DNA of 64,000 nt from CALUTH01 sp964452495 (GTDB lineage Bacteria; Cyanobacteriota; Vampirovibrionia; Gastranaerophilales; Gastranaerophilaceae). The stretch lies in assembly GCA_964452495.1 (NCBI GenBank), contig CAYVMC010000008.1:1-64000 (forward strand), written 5' to 3'. The notes below the pieces were generated by a model, which worked only from the letters and a program-made list of their open reading frames with translations, searched no databases and was not told where the DNA came from. Positions 1 through 8,298 of this stretch are shown piece by piece; within the stretch, counting starts at the first letter, position 1; each line of letters opens with the position of its first letter. A program made the position numbers and the translations under genes.

Positions 1-51
1 CTGTGCTGTGCTGTGCTGTGCTGTGCTGTGCTGTGCTGTGCTGTGCTGTGC
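1..51. repeat. (CTGTG)n pentanucleotide tandem repeat
   Basis: Ten perfect copies of CTGTG run from the first base of the window and then stop abruptly. The true length is unknown because the array is cut by the window edge. Perfect pentanucleotide arrays are rare in bacteria. It may be a contig-end artefact or a real simple-sequence tract. Confidence 0.95.
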
Positions 52-386
52 CATTTTTTTCCTCATACTATAACTCATGACAGCACTACAGATAACACTG
101 CTGTCGTGATTTATTATATAGTACCTGTAAAATTTTTGCAAATATTTTTTATTTTTTAATTTTTAGCAAAAATTTTAATTTGTTACGAATTTACGGCACG
201 GAGATTTATACACTGAGATATACATTTTTATTCAGGCTGCTTGAAAAATATGGCTGATATGCAGTAGTATAATTTTTTCTTACAAAGGGTTTTCTGTTTG
301 CACGTTTCAGGCTGCATAAGCCAACGTATTTTTCTTCGGTGTTAAAAATTTTGCTTAAAAAGTTCATACACAAATCCTCTTAAATA
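52..386. other. AT-rich intergenic region without a gene
   Basis: No plausible coding frame was found. The stretch is AT-rich, with T-runs around 150-180 and two short copies of TTCAGGCTGC near 232 and 306. It may hold upstream regulatory DNA for the DUF1858 gene, but nothing specific can be assigned. Confidence 0.5.
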
Positions 387-395
387 TGTTACAAT
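387..395 (+). promoter_or_regulatory. Extended -10 promoter for the DUF1858-NfeD-SPFH genes
   Basis: TGtTACAAT matches an extended -10 element (TGnTATAAT with one mismatch). It lies 45 bases before the ATG at 441, and the only -35-like hexamer (TTCATA) is badly spaced. A clear AGGAGG ribosome site follows at 431-436. Confidence 0.5.
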
Positions 396-440
396 GTTCT
401 TATTAATAATTTTTTTTGATTAGTCAAAAGAGGAGGAATT

Positions 441-647
441 ATGTCAGGAAAAGTTACAAAAGATATGAGTATTCTGGATATAGTAAACGAATACCCGCAA
501 AGTATAGAAGTTTTCCAAAAATACGGCTTAGGCTGTATTGGCTGTGCGGCGGCAAGATTTGAAAACCTTGATGCAGGAGCAAGAGTACATGGTTTTAATG
601 CCGATGATATGGTTAATGAAATTAATGAACTTATCGGCGCAGAATAG
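441..647 (+). CDS. DUF1858 domain protein (redox disulfide type)
   Basis: A 68-residue protein that is essentially a single DUF1858 domain, the small family often found with hybrid-cluster proteins and thought to carry a redox-active cysteine pair. The pair is visible as GLGCIGCAAA, a CxxC at about residues 32-35, after the typical start in which a conserved opening helix precedes a region like 'EVFQKYGLGC'. The start at 441 is supported by AGGAGG five bases upstream. It is the first gene of a short run: nfeD-like starts 9 bases after its stop. The biochemical role of stand-alone DUF1858 proteins is not settled. No hybrid-cluster gene is in the window. Confidence 0.85.
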   Translation: MSGKVTKDMSILDIVNEYPQSIEVFQKYGLGCIGCAAARFENLDAGARVHGFNADDMVNEINELIGAE

Positions 648-656
648 GCGGATTTT

Positions 657-1079
657 ATGGAACTATGGCAAATTATCGGCATTATAGGGATTGCCCTGTG
701 TGTTCTGGAGATTCTTACTCCTACGTTGTTTTTTCTCAATCTTGCAATTGGTGCGTTATTAACGGCTGTAATATCAGTCTGGTTTGATAATATCCCGTGG
801 CTTATTGTTATATTTGTGGTCTTATCGTCAATAATACTTGTTTTTATAAGACCGCTTTTGATGAAAAAAGAATCAAAAGAAACCAGAACCGGTATAGAGG
901 GAAAGTATATCGGCAGAACTGCACATGTTGAAACAGACATAACAAAGGATGCCGGTGTTATTACTCTTTACGGCGAGCGATGGGAAGCCCGTAATGTCCA
1001 TGATGATGTTATTCCCGCCGGAAGTGAGGCGCGTATTCTTAGAAACGACAGCCTTATTATGTATGTAGAAAAAGTTTAA
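657..1079 (+). CDS. NfeD-like membrane protein
   Basis: A 140-residue protein with two or three hydrophobic segments in the first 70 residues and a soluble C-terminal part of the NfeD OB-fold type (start IGRTAHVETDI, then ITLYGERWEAR). This is the short NfeD form without the N-terminal serine protease. NfeD proteins are regularly encoded beside SPFH/stomatin genes and are thought to work with them in membrane microdomains or membrane-protein quality control. The next gene, 19 bases downstream, is such an SPFH gene, which supports the call. The ribosome site is weak (GGCGG close to the ATG), so translation may be coupled to the upstream gene. Confidence 0.85.
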   Translation: MELWQIIGIIGIALCVLEILTPTLFFLNLAIGALLTAVISVWFDNIPWLIVIFVVLSSIILVFIRPLLMKKESKETRTGIEGKYIGRTAHVETDITKDAGVITLYGERWEARNVHDDVIPAGSEARILRNDSLIMYVEKV

Positions 1080-1098
1080 CAGAAAGGAGAGGCTGATA

Positions 1099-2073
1099 AT
1101 GGGCTTAATTTTTAGTTTAGCTCTGGTTATTTTACTGATTGTTTATCTTGTAAAAGGTATATATATTGTAAAACAGGCAGAGGCAGTTATAGTTGAGCGT
1201 CTTGGTAAATTCGACAGAATGCTTTACCCTGGACTTAATTATATTATCCCGTTTATTGAAAACACAAGGGGAATTACCTGGAAAATTACACACAAGTCAC
1301 TGGACGGTTCAACTTATTCTTATGTAAAAGAAATTGACAGAATTGACTTAAGGGAAACTGTTTATGATTTTCCCCGCCAGAATGTAATTACAAAGGACAA
1401 CGTTACAATCAGTATTAACGCACTTATTTATTTCCAGATTGTTGAACCTAAGTCCGCGGTATATGAAATTACAAATCTTTCTGATGCGATAGAAAAATTA
1501 ACACAAACCAGTTTGAGAAACCTTGTTGGTAAGATGGATCTGGATGAATCGCTTGTTTCAAGAGATCATATTAACAAAGAGCTTCGCATGGTATTGGATG
1601 ATGCTACGAATAAATGGGGTGTAAAAGTTAACAGGGTTGAACTTCAGGATATTATTCCGCCCAAAGATATTCAGGCTTCAATGGAAAAACAAATGAAAGC
1701 AGAGCGTGATAGACGTGCTACAATCCTTGAAGCAGAAGGGCTTAAGACTGCTGCAATTCTCAAAGCAGAGGGTGAAAAAGAGGCAGCTATTAACATGGCT
1801 GAGGGTGAGAAACAAGCGGCTATTCTTCGTGCTGATGGTATTGCTCAGGCACGTATACTTGAGGCAGAAGGTGAAAAAGAAGCTATCAGAAAAATTATTG
1901 ATGCACTTCAAGGCAACGGGCAGCCGGATAAGTATTTGATTGCGATGAAATATCTTGAATCACTGGAATCTATTACATCTGGTAAAGATAATAAGGTTGT
2001 TTACATGCCGTATGAGGCTACAGGAATTTTAAGTTCGATTGACGGTATAAAACAAATGCTTAGCAAGAATTAA
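1099..2073 (+). CDS. SPFH/Band 7 (stomatin/QmcA-like) membrane protein
   Basis: A 324-residue protein of the stomatin/prohibitin/flotillin (SPFH) superfamily. Residues 1-20 form one membrane anchor. The Band 7 domain follows at about 25-200, with the typical start AEAVIVERLGKFDR and the motif QNVITKDNVTISINA. Residues about 195-270 form a long coiled coil with four near-repeats of AEGEKxAAI, where SPFH proteins oligomerise. Family members form large membrane rings and regulate membrane proteases such as FtsH, but no substrate can be named here. AAGGAGAG before the ATG supports the start. It ends the run DUF1858-NfeD-SPFH, and a strong terminator follows 15 bases after the stop. Confidence 0.93.
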   Translation: MGLIFSLALVILLIVYLVKGIYIVKQAEAVIVERLGKFDRMLYPGLNYIIPFIENTRGITWKITHKSLDGSTYSYVKEIDRIDLRETVYDFPRQNVITKDNVTISINALIYFQIVEPKSAVYEITNLSDAIEKLTQTSLRNLVGKMDLDESLVSRDHINKELRMVLDDATNKWGVKVNRVELQDIIPPKDIQASMEKQMKAERDRRATILEAEGLKTAAILKAEGEKEAAINMAEGEKQAAILRADGIAQARILEAEGEKEAIRKIIDALQGNGQPDKYLIAMKYLESLESITSGKDNKVVYMPYEATGILSSIDGIKQMLSKN

Positions 2074-2088
2074 ATTCTTGGTTTTATA

Positions 2089-2128
2089 AAAAATAACGGG
2101 CAGCACAGTTGTGCTGCCCGTTATTTTT
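2089..2128 (+). terminator. Rho-independent terminator after the SPFH gene
   Basis: A perfect 18-bp stem (2089-2106 with 2111-2128) around the 4-base loop AGTT. It is GC-rich in the middle (CGGGCAGCAC) and its T-rich 3' arm ends in TTTTT. The A/T symmetry means it could also work on the other strand. Confidence 0.92.
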
Positions 2129-2206
2129 CGGTTGAATATAGGAGTAATGATTTAAGTGAATATGATATATTAAAATGGCAATTCATAATTAACGGAGGTA
2201 TTTAAA

Positions 2207-2497
2207 ATGTCAGTTAGTTTAGAGTGGGTGTATAATCCGCTTACGTTAACATCTGAAACAGGTTTATCCTCAGGATCGTCAAGTAGTGAGACAACAGAAG
2301 CAGATTCGGATGCTTTTTCAGGATTGTTAAGTTCTATAAGCGCAAGTTCCCAAACCTCAGAAGATGAAGAAAGTACTTCAACTGCTTCAATGGGATTAGA
2401 ACTGGTATATAATTCGCTTGATACTATTATAGAAGCAAGTATGGATAATTTAACAGATTTGCTGGGTAGTTCTGCAAACACCGGAGCCGGTATTTAG
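2207..2497 (+). CDS. Small very acidic Ser/Thr-rich protein, unknown
   Basis: A 96-residue protein that I do not recognise. It is supported as a gene by GGAGGT seven bases before the ATG and its own position after a terminator. It contains no lysine, arginine or histidine, and many Ser, Thr, Asp and Glu, so it is strongly acidic. Two related segments are visible: SLEWVYNPL at residues 4-12 and GLELVYNSL at about 64-72, flanking a Ser/Glu-rich linker. There is no signal peptide or membrane helix. No function can be given. Confidence 0.7.
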   Translation: MSVSLEWVYNPLTLTSETGLSSGSSSSETTEADSDAFSGLLSSISASSQTSEDEESTSTASMGLELVYNSLDTIIEASMDNLTDLLGSSANTGAGI

Positions 2498-2580
2498 TAG
2501 TAAAAGTTGGATTGAAGGATAAGTAATGCTTGCAATGGTTGTTTATTTTTAATAAGAACTGTAAGTATAGTTGGAGAATT

Positions 2581-3360
2581 ATGAAAAATTTTTGGGTTTT
2601 GTTTTTAGTATTAATTACTGCAGGTCAAGTTTTTGCTTATGAATACTATTGGGAGCCGACGGGTAATAAAAATTTAAAAATTGACGCCGGCAGTTATGTT
2701 AAACGTCCCGATGGTGATTTTTTTAATGTAAAAGATATCAAACAAAATAAAGTATATACAATGCAGCATTATATAGAATATTCGGATACTGATAAGCGTT
2801 TTTACCATTATCTAGGTACTGCACAAACCTGTCCGTTAGAGGAATATATTGAATTTGGGCGAGAGGTTTGTTCACCGGTTATGGCTAAACCTGCAGAACA
2901 ATTTGAACGGATAGATGCCGGAAATACCGGAGGATATAAGCGTTTAATGGTTACTTTACCTGCTGTCCGTGCAGAATATTCAATTAAAAAGCCTGACTAT
3001 TGGGTTAATCTTTATTATAGTAATGACATTACAGAACGTGTAAAAAAAGCTTTGGTTGTAAATTTAAAGGAGGCAAAGAAGAATAAAGAATTTCCAAAGT
3101 TAAAAAAATCGCAAAAAATATTTGTAGATATTGCTTATAAAATCCTTCCTGATGGAACATTGCAAAACGCAGAGATTGTCGATTCTTCCGGTGATGAATT
3201 CTTTAATAAAGAACTTTTAAAATCTTTTAATGAAGCGGAACCGTTTTTAGTATTTCCTCTGAGTTCCGATTTACAGGTTTTGAACGGAAATTTGAGGTAT
3301 GAATTGATTTATCATTCCCACCGGTATATAGATGTAAAATTCATTCAAAGTTTTGATTGA
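2581..3360 (+). CDS. Exported protein with a TonB_C-like C-terminal domain
   Basis: A 259-residue protein. The start at 2581 is chosen because it gives a clean signal peptide (MKNFWVLFLVLITAGQVFA, cleavage near residue 19) with GGAG just upstream. The frame remains open further upstream to a TTG at 2530. The middle has no recognisable domain. The last 90 or so residues (KIFVDIAYKILPDGTLQNA, then AEIVDSSGDEFFNKELL and PFLVFP) resemble the C-terminal domain of TonB-type proteins. Unlike TonB it has no long proline-rich linker and no evident membrane anchor, so a role in energy transfer is not implied. It is convergent with priA, and I see no terminator between them. Confidence 0.75.
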   Translation: MKNFWVLFLVLITAGQVFAYEYYWEPTGNKNLKIDAGSYVKRPDGDFFNVKDIKQNKVYTMQHYIEYSDTDKRFYHYLGTAQTCPLEEYIEFGREVCSPVMAKPAEQFERIDAGNTGGYKRLMVTLPAVRAEYSIKKPDYWVNLYYSNDITERVKKALVVNLKEAKKNKEFPKLKKSQKIFVDIAYKILPDGTLQNAEIVDSSGDEFFNKELLKSFNEAEPFLVFPLSSDLQVLNGNLRYELIYHSHRYIDVKFIQSFD

Positions 3361-3401
3361 TAATTTGCCGTCTGATAAATGGATAATTCTTTTGTTTGAG
3401 A

Positions 3402-5600
3402 TTAAATAATATCCAGCGGGTCAACATCTATTGATAATTTTATATCCTTAGGCATGATTATTTTATTCAGAAAAGATGAAACAAAGTTATGACCTTTCAT
3501 GGATAGTTTATTTTTAATCAAAATCTGAAATCGGTATTTGTTGCTAATCTTCTCAATTACACAGGCAGAAGGTCCAAGGAGTTCAAGGTACTCGCTGAAA
3601 CCCTGCTTCTCTGTCATTTGAGCAAAACGCATGCCTATTTCCATTGCCGATTTCTCGGCACGAAAATGATTTTCTGAACTGATTATAAGCCTTATAATCT
3701 GGCTAAACGGCGGGTAATCGTATTCTTGCCGGAGCTTAATTTCTTTTCTGTAAAAATTGTCATAATTCTGTTCTTTTGCACTTTCAAACGCATAATATGA
3801 CGGGTTATAAGTTTGAAAAAGCACCTGTCCCGTATCAGCGCCGCGGCCTGCTCTTCCTGCTACCTGTGTCAAAAGTTGAAAACCTCGTTCTGATGCTCTG
3901 AAATCAGGCAGTGAAAATCCCGCATCTGCATTTAAAACTCCAACCAGTGTAACATTTGGATTATCAAGACCTTTTGCTATCATCTGGGTACCTATTAGTA
4001 TATCTATTTCGCCAGCAAGAAATTTGTTCAATAGTTCAATATGTGCATTCTTTTTTACAAGAATATCACTGTCAATCCTCTCAACTCTGGCATCCGGATA
4101 AAGCTCTTTTATAAGTAACTCTATCTTCTGTGTTCCTGTGCCGGAATTTCTTAGCGCGTCAGAACCGCAATTGGGGCAAGTATCAGGAAATGGCAGAACT
4201 TTATTACAATAGTGACATTTTAAAACTTTGCCGGTAGTATGCCAGATCATTGGAATTGAACAATCAGGACATTCAATTACATACCCGCATGCTTTACACT
4301 GGGTGGACGTCGAAAATCCGCGTCTGTTCATTAGAAGAATTACTTGATGTTTTTCTTCAAGGGTTTTTGTAATTTCTGTTTGTAGAGGTTTGGAAATGAT
4401 TCCTTTATAGGCAGATTTGCTATATTCCTGCATATTAACAACTTTTGTTTTTGCCGGCGGCTGGTTATTAAATCTTTTTTTTAATTCAAATAAGTTGTTG
4501 TTATTACTTGCGTAATAGTAGGATGAAATATCCGGAGTTGCAGAACCCAGAATAATTGGAGCCTGATGAAATTGTGCAAGCCGCTGTGCAATGATTTTAG
4601 CATCGTATCGCGGAGAAGGATTTGATTGTTTATAAGCACTTTCATGTTCTTCATCAACAATAATAAGTCCTATATTATTAAGTGGTGCAAAAACTGCGGA
4701 ACGAACCCCTGCAAGAATCCTCACATTATTATTGTACAGCCGTTTCCAAACATCGTATTTTTCTCCCTCTGAAATACTGCTGTGCCAGATAGCAACATCA
4801 TCTATACCGAATTTACGTGCAAGACGTTTTACAAGCTGGGATGCCAGAGCAATTTCCGGAGCGAGAAACAAAACATTTTTACCTGAATCTATTACATCTT
4901 TTATAAGTTTAAAGTATACTTCTGTCTTACCTGATGCAGTAATCCCGTGCAGTAAAAGAGGTTTCTGGGAACGCATCTTTGCGGAAATTTCCTCATAAAC
5001 CCGATTTTGTTCAGGTGATAAATCGTACAACGGTTCGACTTTAATATCCTTAAAAATATTTAGCGGGTTTCGGTATACTTCTTCATCGGTAATTTTCAAA
5101 TACCCTTTATCAGCCATTTTTTTGATTGTTGTAAGTGTTGTGTTGTTTTCTTTTAAAAACTTGTTTAATGGTGATTTACCTGCATTTTCGAGTGCTGTGA
5201 GAATTTCAGCCTGTCTTTTTGTCGCTCCGGTTTTTGTCACAAATTCAACAGCTTTGGAAACTTTTGCCGACATTTCAATAAATTTAGCAGGAATAGCCAT
5301 GTTTATTACTGTAACCAGATCAGTGCAGTAATAATTTGCCACCCACTCAAGCAGTTTAAGGTATTTGAGCGAAAAAAGAGGATTTGTATCAATGATTTTA
5401 TTGATTTTTTTTGGTGTAAAATCTCCGGGTAAATAATCAGAAAAACCGACGACAAAAGCATTTACTAGCCCGCGTCTCCCGAATGGCACTAAAACAGGTT
5501 GTCCTATTTGGATAACCTGTTTCATTTCATCAGGAATGAGGTAACTAAAAGTTTTTACCCCGAGCCCTGTTATATTAATCAGTACTAGGGCATACTTCAT
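3402..5600 (-). CDS. priA: Primosomal protein N' (replication restart helicase PriA)
   Basis: A 732-residue superfamily 2 DNA helicase that reloads the replisome at stalled forks. The N-terminal 3'-end-binding and winged-helix parts occupy about residues 1-190. The helicase core follows, with Walker A GITASGKTEVY near 220, the DEEH box (VDEEHESAYK) near 317, and GSATPD. A zinc-binding insert with CKACG, CPDC, CHYC and CPNCG lies at about 430-480, and motif VI is QVAGRAGRG. Length and order match the family. The ATG at 5600 overlaps the stop of the PC4-like gene by one base (TAATG), so translation is probably coupled. Confidence 0.97.
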   Translation of the reverse strand: MKYALVLINITGLGVKTFSYLIPDEMKQVIQIGQPVLVPFGRRGLVNAFVVGFSDYLPGDFTPKKINKIIDTNPLFSLKYLKLLEWVANYYCTDLVTVINMAIPAKFIEMSAKVSKAVEFVTKTGATKRQAEILTALENAGKSPLNKFLKENNTTLTTIKKMADKGYLKITDEEVYRNPLNIFKDIKVEPLYDLSPEQNRVYEEISAKMRSQKPLLLHGITASGKTEVYFKLIKDVIDSGKNVLFLAPEIALASQLVKRLARKFGIDDVAIWHSSISEGEKYDVWKRLYNNNVRILAGVRSAVFAPLNNIGLIIVDEEHESAYKQSNPSPRYDAKIIAQRLAQFHQAPIILGSATPDISSYYYASNNNNLFELKKRFNNQPPAKTKVVNMQEYSKSAYKGIISKPLQTEITKTLEEKHQVILLMNRRGFSTSTQCKACGYVIECPDCSIPMIWHTTGKVLKCHYCNKVLPFPDTCPNCGSDALRNSGTGTQKIELLIKELYPDARVERIDSDILVKKNAHIELLNKFLAGEIDILIGTQMIAKGLDNPNVTLVGVLNADAGFSLPDFRASERGFQLLTQVAGRAGRGADTGQVLFQTYNPSYYAFESAKEQNYDNFYRKEIKLRQEYDYPPFSQIIRLIISSENHFRAEKSAMEIGMRFAQMTEKQGFSEYLELLGPSACVIEKISNKYRFQILIKNKLSMKGHNFVSSFLNKIIMPKDIKLSIDVDPLDII

Positions 5601-5836
5601 TATTCAGCTTCTGCCATAAATTCTTTTTTTGCTTCTTCTATGGCATCAGAGAGAATATCAAGCTGATCAGGAGCGAATGTAACACCCTTTTTGGTGGGCA
5701 GCCAGGTTGCCCCTTCATCTGTTGTATAGAATATTCTTAGATTAAAATAACTTTTCCCGCGGTATTCGCTTACTGAAATTTGAAGTTGTTCCGTATCAGT
5801 TCTTTGTATCGTTGCTAAAATTTTTGAATCTGCCAT
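5600..5836 (-). CDS. PC4/YdbC-like single-stranded DNA-binding protein
   Basis: A 78-residue protein resembling the transcriptional coactivator PC4 domain, an ssDNA-binding fold found in bacteria as YdbC-like proteins. The visible family pattern is LQISVSEYRGKSYFNLRIF followed by an acidic turn and WLPTKKGVTF, then a C-terminal helix rich in Glu and Lys. The start has an excellent GGGAGGGAAG ribosome site. It sits immediately upstream of priA and shares one base with it, so it may act on the ssDNA that PriA handles. That link is inference from position only. Confidence 0.8.
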   Translation of the reverse strand: MADSKILATIQRTDTEQLQISVSEYRGKSYFNLRIFYTTDEGATWLPTKKGVTFAPDQLDILSDAIEEAKKEFMAEAE

Positions 5837-5849
5837 TTTTACTTCCCTC

Positions 5850-6010
5850 CCTTTTTATTTAAAAATTATATCACAAGAAAAATTTTGAATGATTGAAAAT
5901 AAAGTTGAGTTTTAAAATAGTTTACAAAATTGTTTGTTACCATTCCGGTTAAAAAATTTTATATGTAATTAAAAAATGACAGATAAGTATTTAAGATTGC
6001 GGGGGACGGT
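5850..6010. other. Intergenic region upstream of the PC4-like/priA genes
   Basis: AT-rich DNA between the trxA terminator and the PC4-like gene. It should carry the promoter for the PC4-priA unit on the minus strand, but I could not pick a convincing -35/-10 pair. A short G-run (GCGGGGGACGG) lies at 6000-6009. Confidence 0.4.
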
Positions 6011-6013
6011 AAA

Positions 6014-6051
6014 CCAAAAATTAAACCGTATTTTATTACAAAATACGATTT
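6014..6051 (-). terminator. Probable terminator of trxA
   Basis: On the minus strand a 12-bp stem (6040-6051 with 6023-6034, one G-U pair) around a 5-base loop is followed by AATTTTTGG. It lies about 50 bases after the trxA stop. The stem is AT-rich, so efficiency is uncertain. A second small palindrome lies at 6081-6095. Confidence 0.55.
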
Positions 6052-6102
6052 ATTATAGATTAAACTATTTATGATGTAAGTTTGATTATCAAACCGCTAA
6101 AA

Positions 6103-6414
6103 TTATAAATATTTCTCAATGTTGGAAATAATTGTACTTTTAGGCATTAATCCTACCATTCTTTCAACCGGCTCCCCGTCTTTAAATACTAAAACCGTAG
6201 GGAGTGCGCTTATTCCATAATGTTGTGCGGAGATGATATTTTCATCCGTATTGACTTTGCAAACTTTTACTTTCCCTTCAAGTTCATTAGCAACATCTTC
6301 CAGTACAGGTACTAATTTTCGGCAGGGACCGCACCACGGCGCCCAAAAATCTACAACAACGATACCTGATTGAACTTCTTCTTTTAAGTTATTATCACTA
6401 AGCTCTATGCTCAT
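6103..6414 (-). CDS. trxA: Thioredoxin
   Basis: A 103-residue thioredoxin that reduces disulfides in cytoplasmic proteins. The active site WCGPC is at residues 27-31 within the usual VDFWAPWCGPCRK context, and the cis-proline loop is ALPTV. The ATG at 6414 is preferred over the adjacent GTG at 6417 because AGGAGG then lies seven bases upstream instead of four. It is a single-gene unit, divergent from the exonuclease gene at 6495. Confidence 0.96.
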   Translation of the reverse strand: MSIELSDNNLKEEVQSGIVVVDFWAPWCGPCRKLVPVLEDVANELEGKVKVCKVNTDENIISAQHYGISALPTVLVFKDGEPVERMVGLMPKSTIISNIEKYL

Positions 6415-6494
6415 CACATATCCTCCTTTTTTCTAATATTAGCATATATTTTATTTTTATGCTATTATTCTGATGAGGATGATAAAGGGTTACA

Positions 6495-7415
6495 ATGGTT
6501 AGAAAAAAAATTGTTGAAATCGTTTTAGATACGGAGACTACAGGATTAGACTATACCCGTGAGAAGATGGTCGAATTTGCTGCAGTAAGGCTTGAAAATG
6601 GCAAAATAAAGGATGAATTTCAGACACTGATTAATCCCGAACAGCATATAAGAAAGTCCAGTATTGCTATTCACGGTATAACTCAGGATATGGTTGCAGA
6701 TGCGCCGACAGAAAAAGAAGTTATGCCAAGAATACTTGAGTTTATTGGCGATGCTCCGATTGTTGCACACAATGCTATTTTTGATTATTCGTTCCTTAAT
6801 GAAGCTTGTGTAAGGTGTACGGGAGAAAAACTCCCAAATCAACATATAGATACTCAGCAAATGTTTAAAGAAGTTTGTCCTGAGCTTGAATCTCACGGAC
6901 TTGAAGCCCTTACAAAAATGTTCCATGTCGAGCTGGTAAACCATCATAGAGCAATGGCTGATACTATGGGACTTGCTCTTGCTTATCCAAAGTTGAAAAA
7001 GCTTTACCTGCAAAAATGTGACTGGCAAGCAAAACAGCTTGAAAATATTGATTACTTGTTTGAACGTTATTTAAGAATTCAGCAGACTATCCAAACACTT
7101 CAGGCAGAAGTTCAGGATTTAAAGTCGGTATTCAAACTCTATTTTGACTTAGGAGGGGAACCTATTAAGGCTTTGACCGGTGAAACTATGGTATACCAAT
7201 CTAAGCAGTCTTTTAGTTATGATTTTGATAATATCAAAGATATTTTAGAAGATATTGGAGCGTTGGAAAAGGCAGTAAAATTAAATAATGGTTTTATTGA
7301 CAGGCTCTGTAACGGATTAAGTCTTTCAGAAGAACACAGAACAGTAATTAAAGATGCACGCCATGATATTACGGAATCTAGAAATATTCAAATCATTAAA
7401 CCTAATCGGGGATAA
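6495..7415 (+). CDS. DnaQ-like (PolC-type) 3'-5' exonuclease
   Basis: A 306-residue protein whose first 170 residues are a DEDDh exonuclease, like the proofreading epsilon subunit or the PolC exonuclease domain. The motifs are LDTETTG (Exo I, about residue 10), HGIT with HNAIFDYSFLN (Exo II, about 90-105), and HRAMADT with the catalytic His near 150 (Exo III). The C-terminal 130 residues are helical and charged, and I cannot assign them to a family. They could be an interaction or DNA-binding module. No polymerase gene is nearby. The ribosome site is poor, and AAAGGG lies about seven bases upstream. Confidence 0.88.
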   Translation: MVRKKIVEIVLDTETTGLDYTREKMVEFAAVRLENGKIKDEFQTLINPEQHIRKSSIAIHGITQDMVADAPTEKEVMPRILEFIGDAPIVAHNAIFDYSFLNEACVRCTGEKLPNQHIDTQQMFKEVCPELESHGLEALTKMFHVELVNHHRAMADTMGLALAYPKLKKLYLQKCDWQAKQLENIDYLFERYLRIQQTIQTLQAEVQDLKSVFKLYFDLGGEPIKALTGETMVYQSKQSFSYDFDNIKDILEDIGALEKAVKLNNGFIDRLCNGLSLSEEHRTVIKDARHDITESRNIQIIKPNRG

Positions 7416-7605
7416 ATAAAGCGGCAATGAAATTAACCTGAAAGAGTTTCCGGCTGGGTTAAATAGCAGGAATATCAAATTAAGTTCAGGTGTTAAACTT
7501 ATCATGGTGTGGGGGGGATTGTGAGAAAACTCCGCACTTGTATAGTGTATGATCTGGTAAGGATTTGGGAATTTCTCTTGTTTATGGCAAAAAAAAATTA
7601 CAGGG
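7416..7605. other. Convergent intergenic region with a possible RNA hairpin
   Basis: There is no gene between the exonuclease and rnc stops. A structure is possible at 7433-7496, where TTAACCTGAA pairs with TTCAG(gt)GTTAA, enclosing a sequence with TAAATAGCAGG. That 11-mer also occurs near 42850, upstream of tRNA-Lys. A run of seven G lies near 7511. Confidence 0.35.
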
Positions 7606-8298
7606 TTATTTATTATATAAGCCCAGTTTTTGACAAGCATCATTTGCTGCATTTTGTTGTGCTTCTTTTTTAGAATGACCTGAGCCTTGTCCTAAAATTT
7701 TTCCGTTATAAACAACTTCTGCTTCAAAACTTGGTTTATGAGGCGGGCCTGAAATATTTACAATATTGTAATTAGGAAGTGTTTTATCAATTGATTGAGT
7801 ATATTCCTGTAGTAATTCTTTAGCATTATGTTTATCAAGATTATTAATTATGTTTAAAATTTCAGGTTCTAAAATTTTGCGGAGGAAAATATTTATTTCG
7901 TCAATTTTGCCGGCTAAATAATAGGCGCCCAGTATTGCCTCGAATGCACATGCATTGTTTGAAATTCTCTTTCTGCCCCCGCATTTTTCTTCACTTTTTG
8001 AAAGAATTAAGAATTTATCAAGCCCGAGTTTGAAAGATAGTTTTGCTAGCAGATTGTCTGCCACAATAAACGAACGAATTTTAGAGAGCATGCCTTCATC
8101 AATTTCGGGAAAGCTGTCATAAAGTATTGATGATACAACAAGTTTTAAAACGGCATCCCCTAAGAATTCAAGCCGCTCATAATTTTCTTTATATTCTGAA
8201 TTGTTTTCATAGGTGCAGGATGGATGCGTTAATGCGGTGATGATTAAATCAGTCCGTTCGCTTTCTATACCGAAAATTTTAAAAATCTCGTTATACAT
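7606..8298 (-). CDS. rnc: Ribonuclease III
   Basis: A 230-residue endonuclease that cuts double-stranded RNA in rRNA processing and RNA decay. The catalytic domain (about 1-150) contains the signature ERLEFLGDAVLKL with the metal-binding acidic residues, plus the second acidic cluster in CAFEAILGAYYLAG. A double-stranded RNA-binding domain follows at about 160-228 (start KELLQEYTQS, end GSGHSKKEAQQNAA). Length is normal. The start overlaps the end of cdsA by 8 bases. It is the last gene of the pyrH-frr-cdsA-rnc unit. Confidence 0.97.
   Translation of the reverse strand: MYNEIFKIFGIESERTDLIITALTHPSCTYENNSEYKENYERLEFLGDAVLKLVVSSILYDSFPEIDEGMLSKIRSFIVADNLLAKLSFKLGLDKFLILSKSEEKCGGRKRISNNACAFEAILGAYYLAGKIDEINIFLRKILEPEILNIINNLDKHNAKELLQEYTQSIDKTLPNYNIVNISGPPHKPSFEAEVVYNGKILGQGSGHSKKEAQQNAANDACQKLGLYNK

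Noticed and set aside
389..940. Minus-strand open frame of 183 codons opposite the DUF1858 and NfeD genes
   Set aside because: It lies opposite two genes with recognised domains and ribosome sites. Its own product is Ser/Ile-rich with no family pattern.
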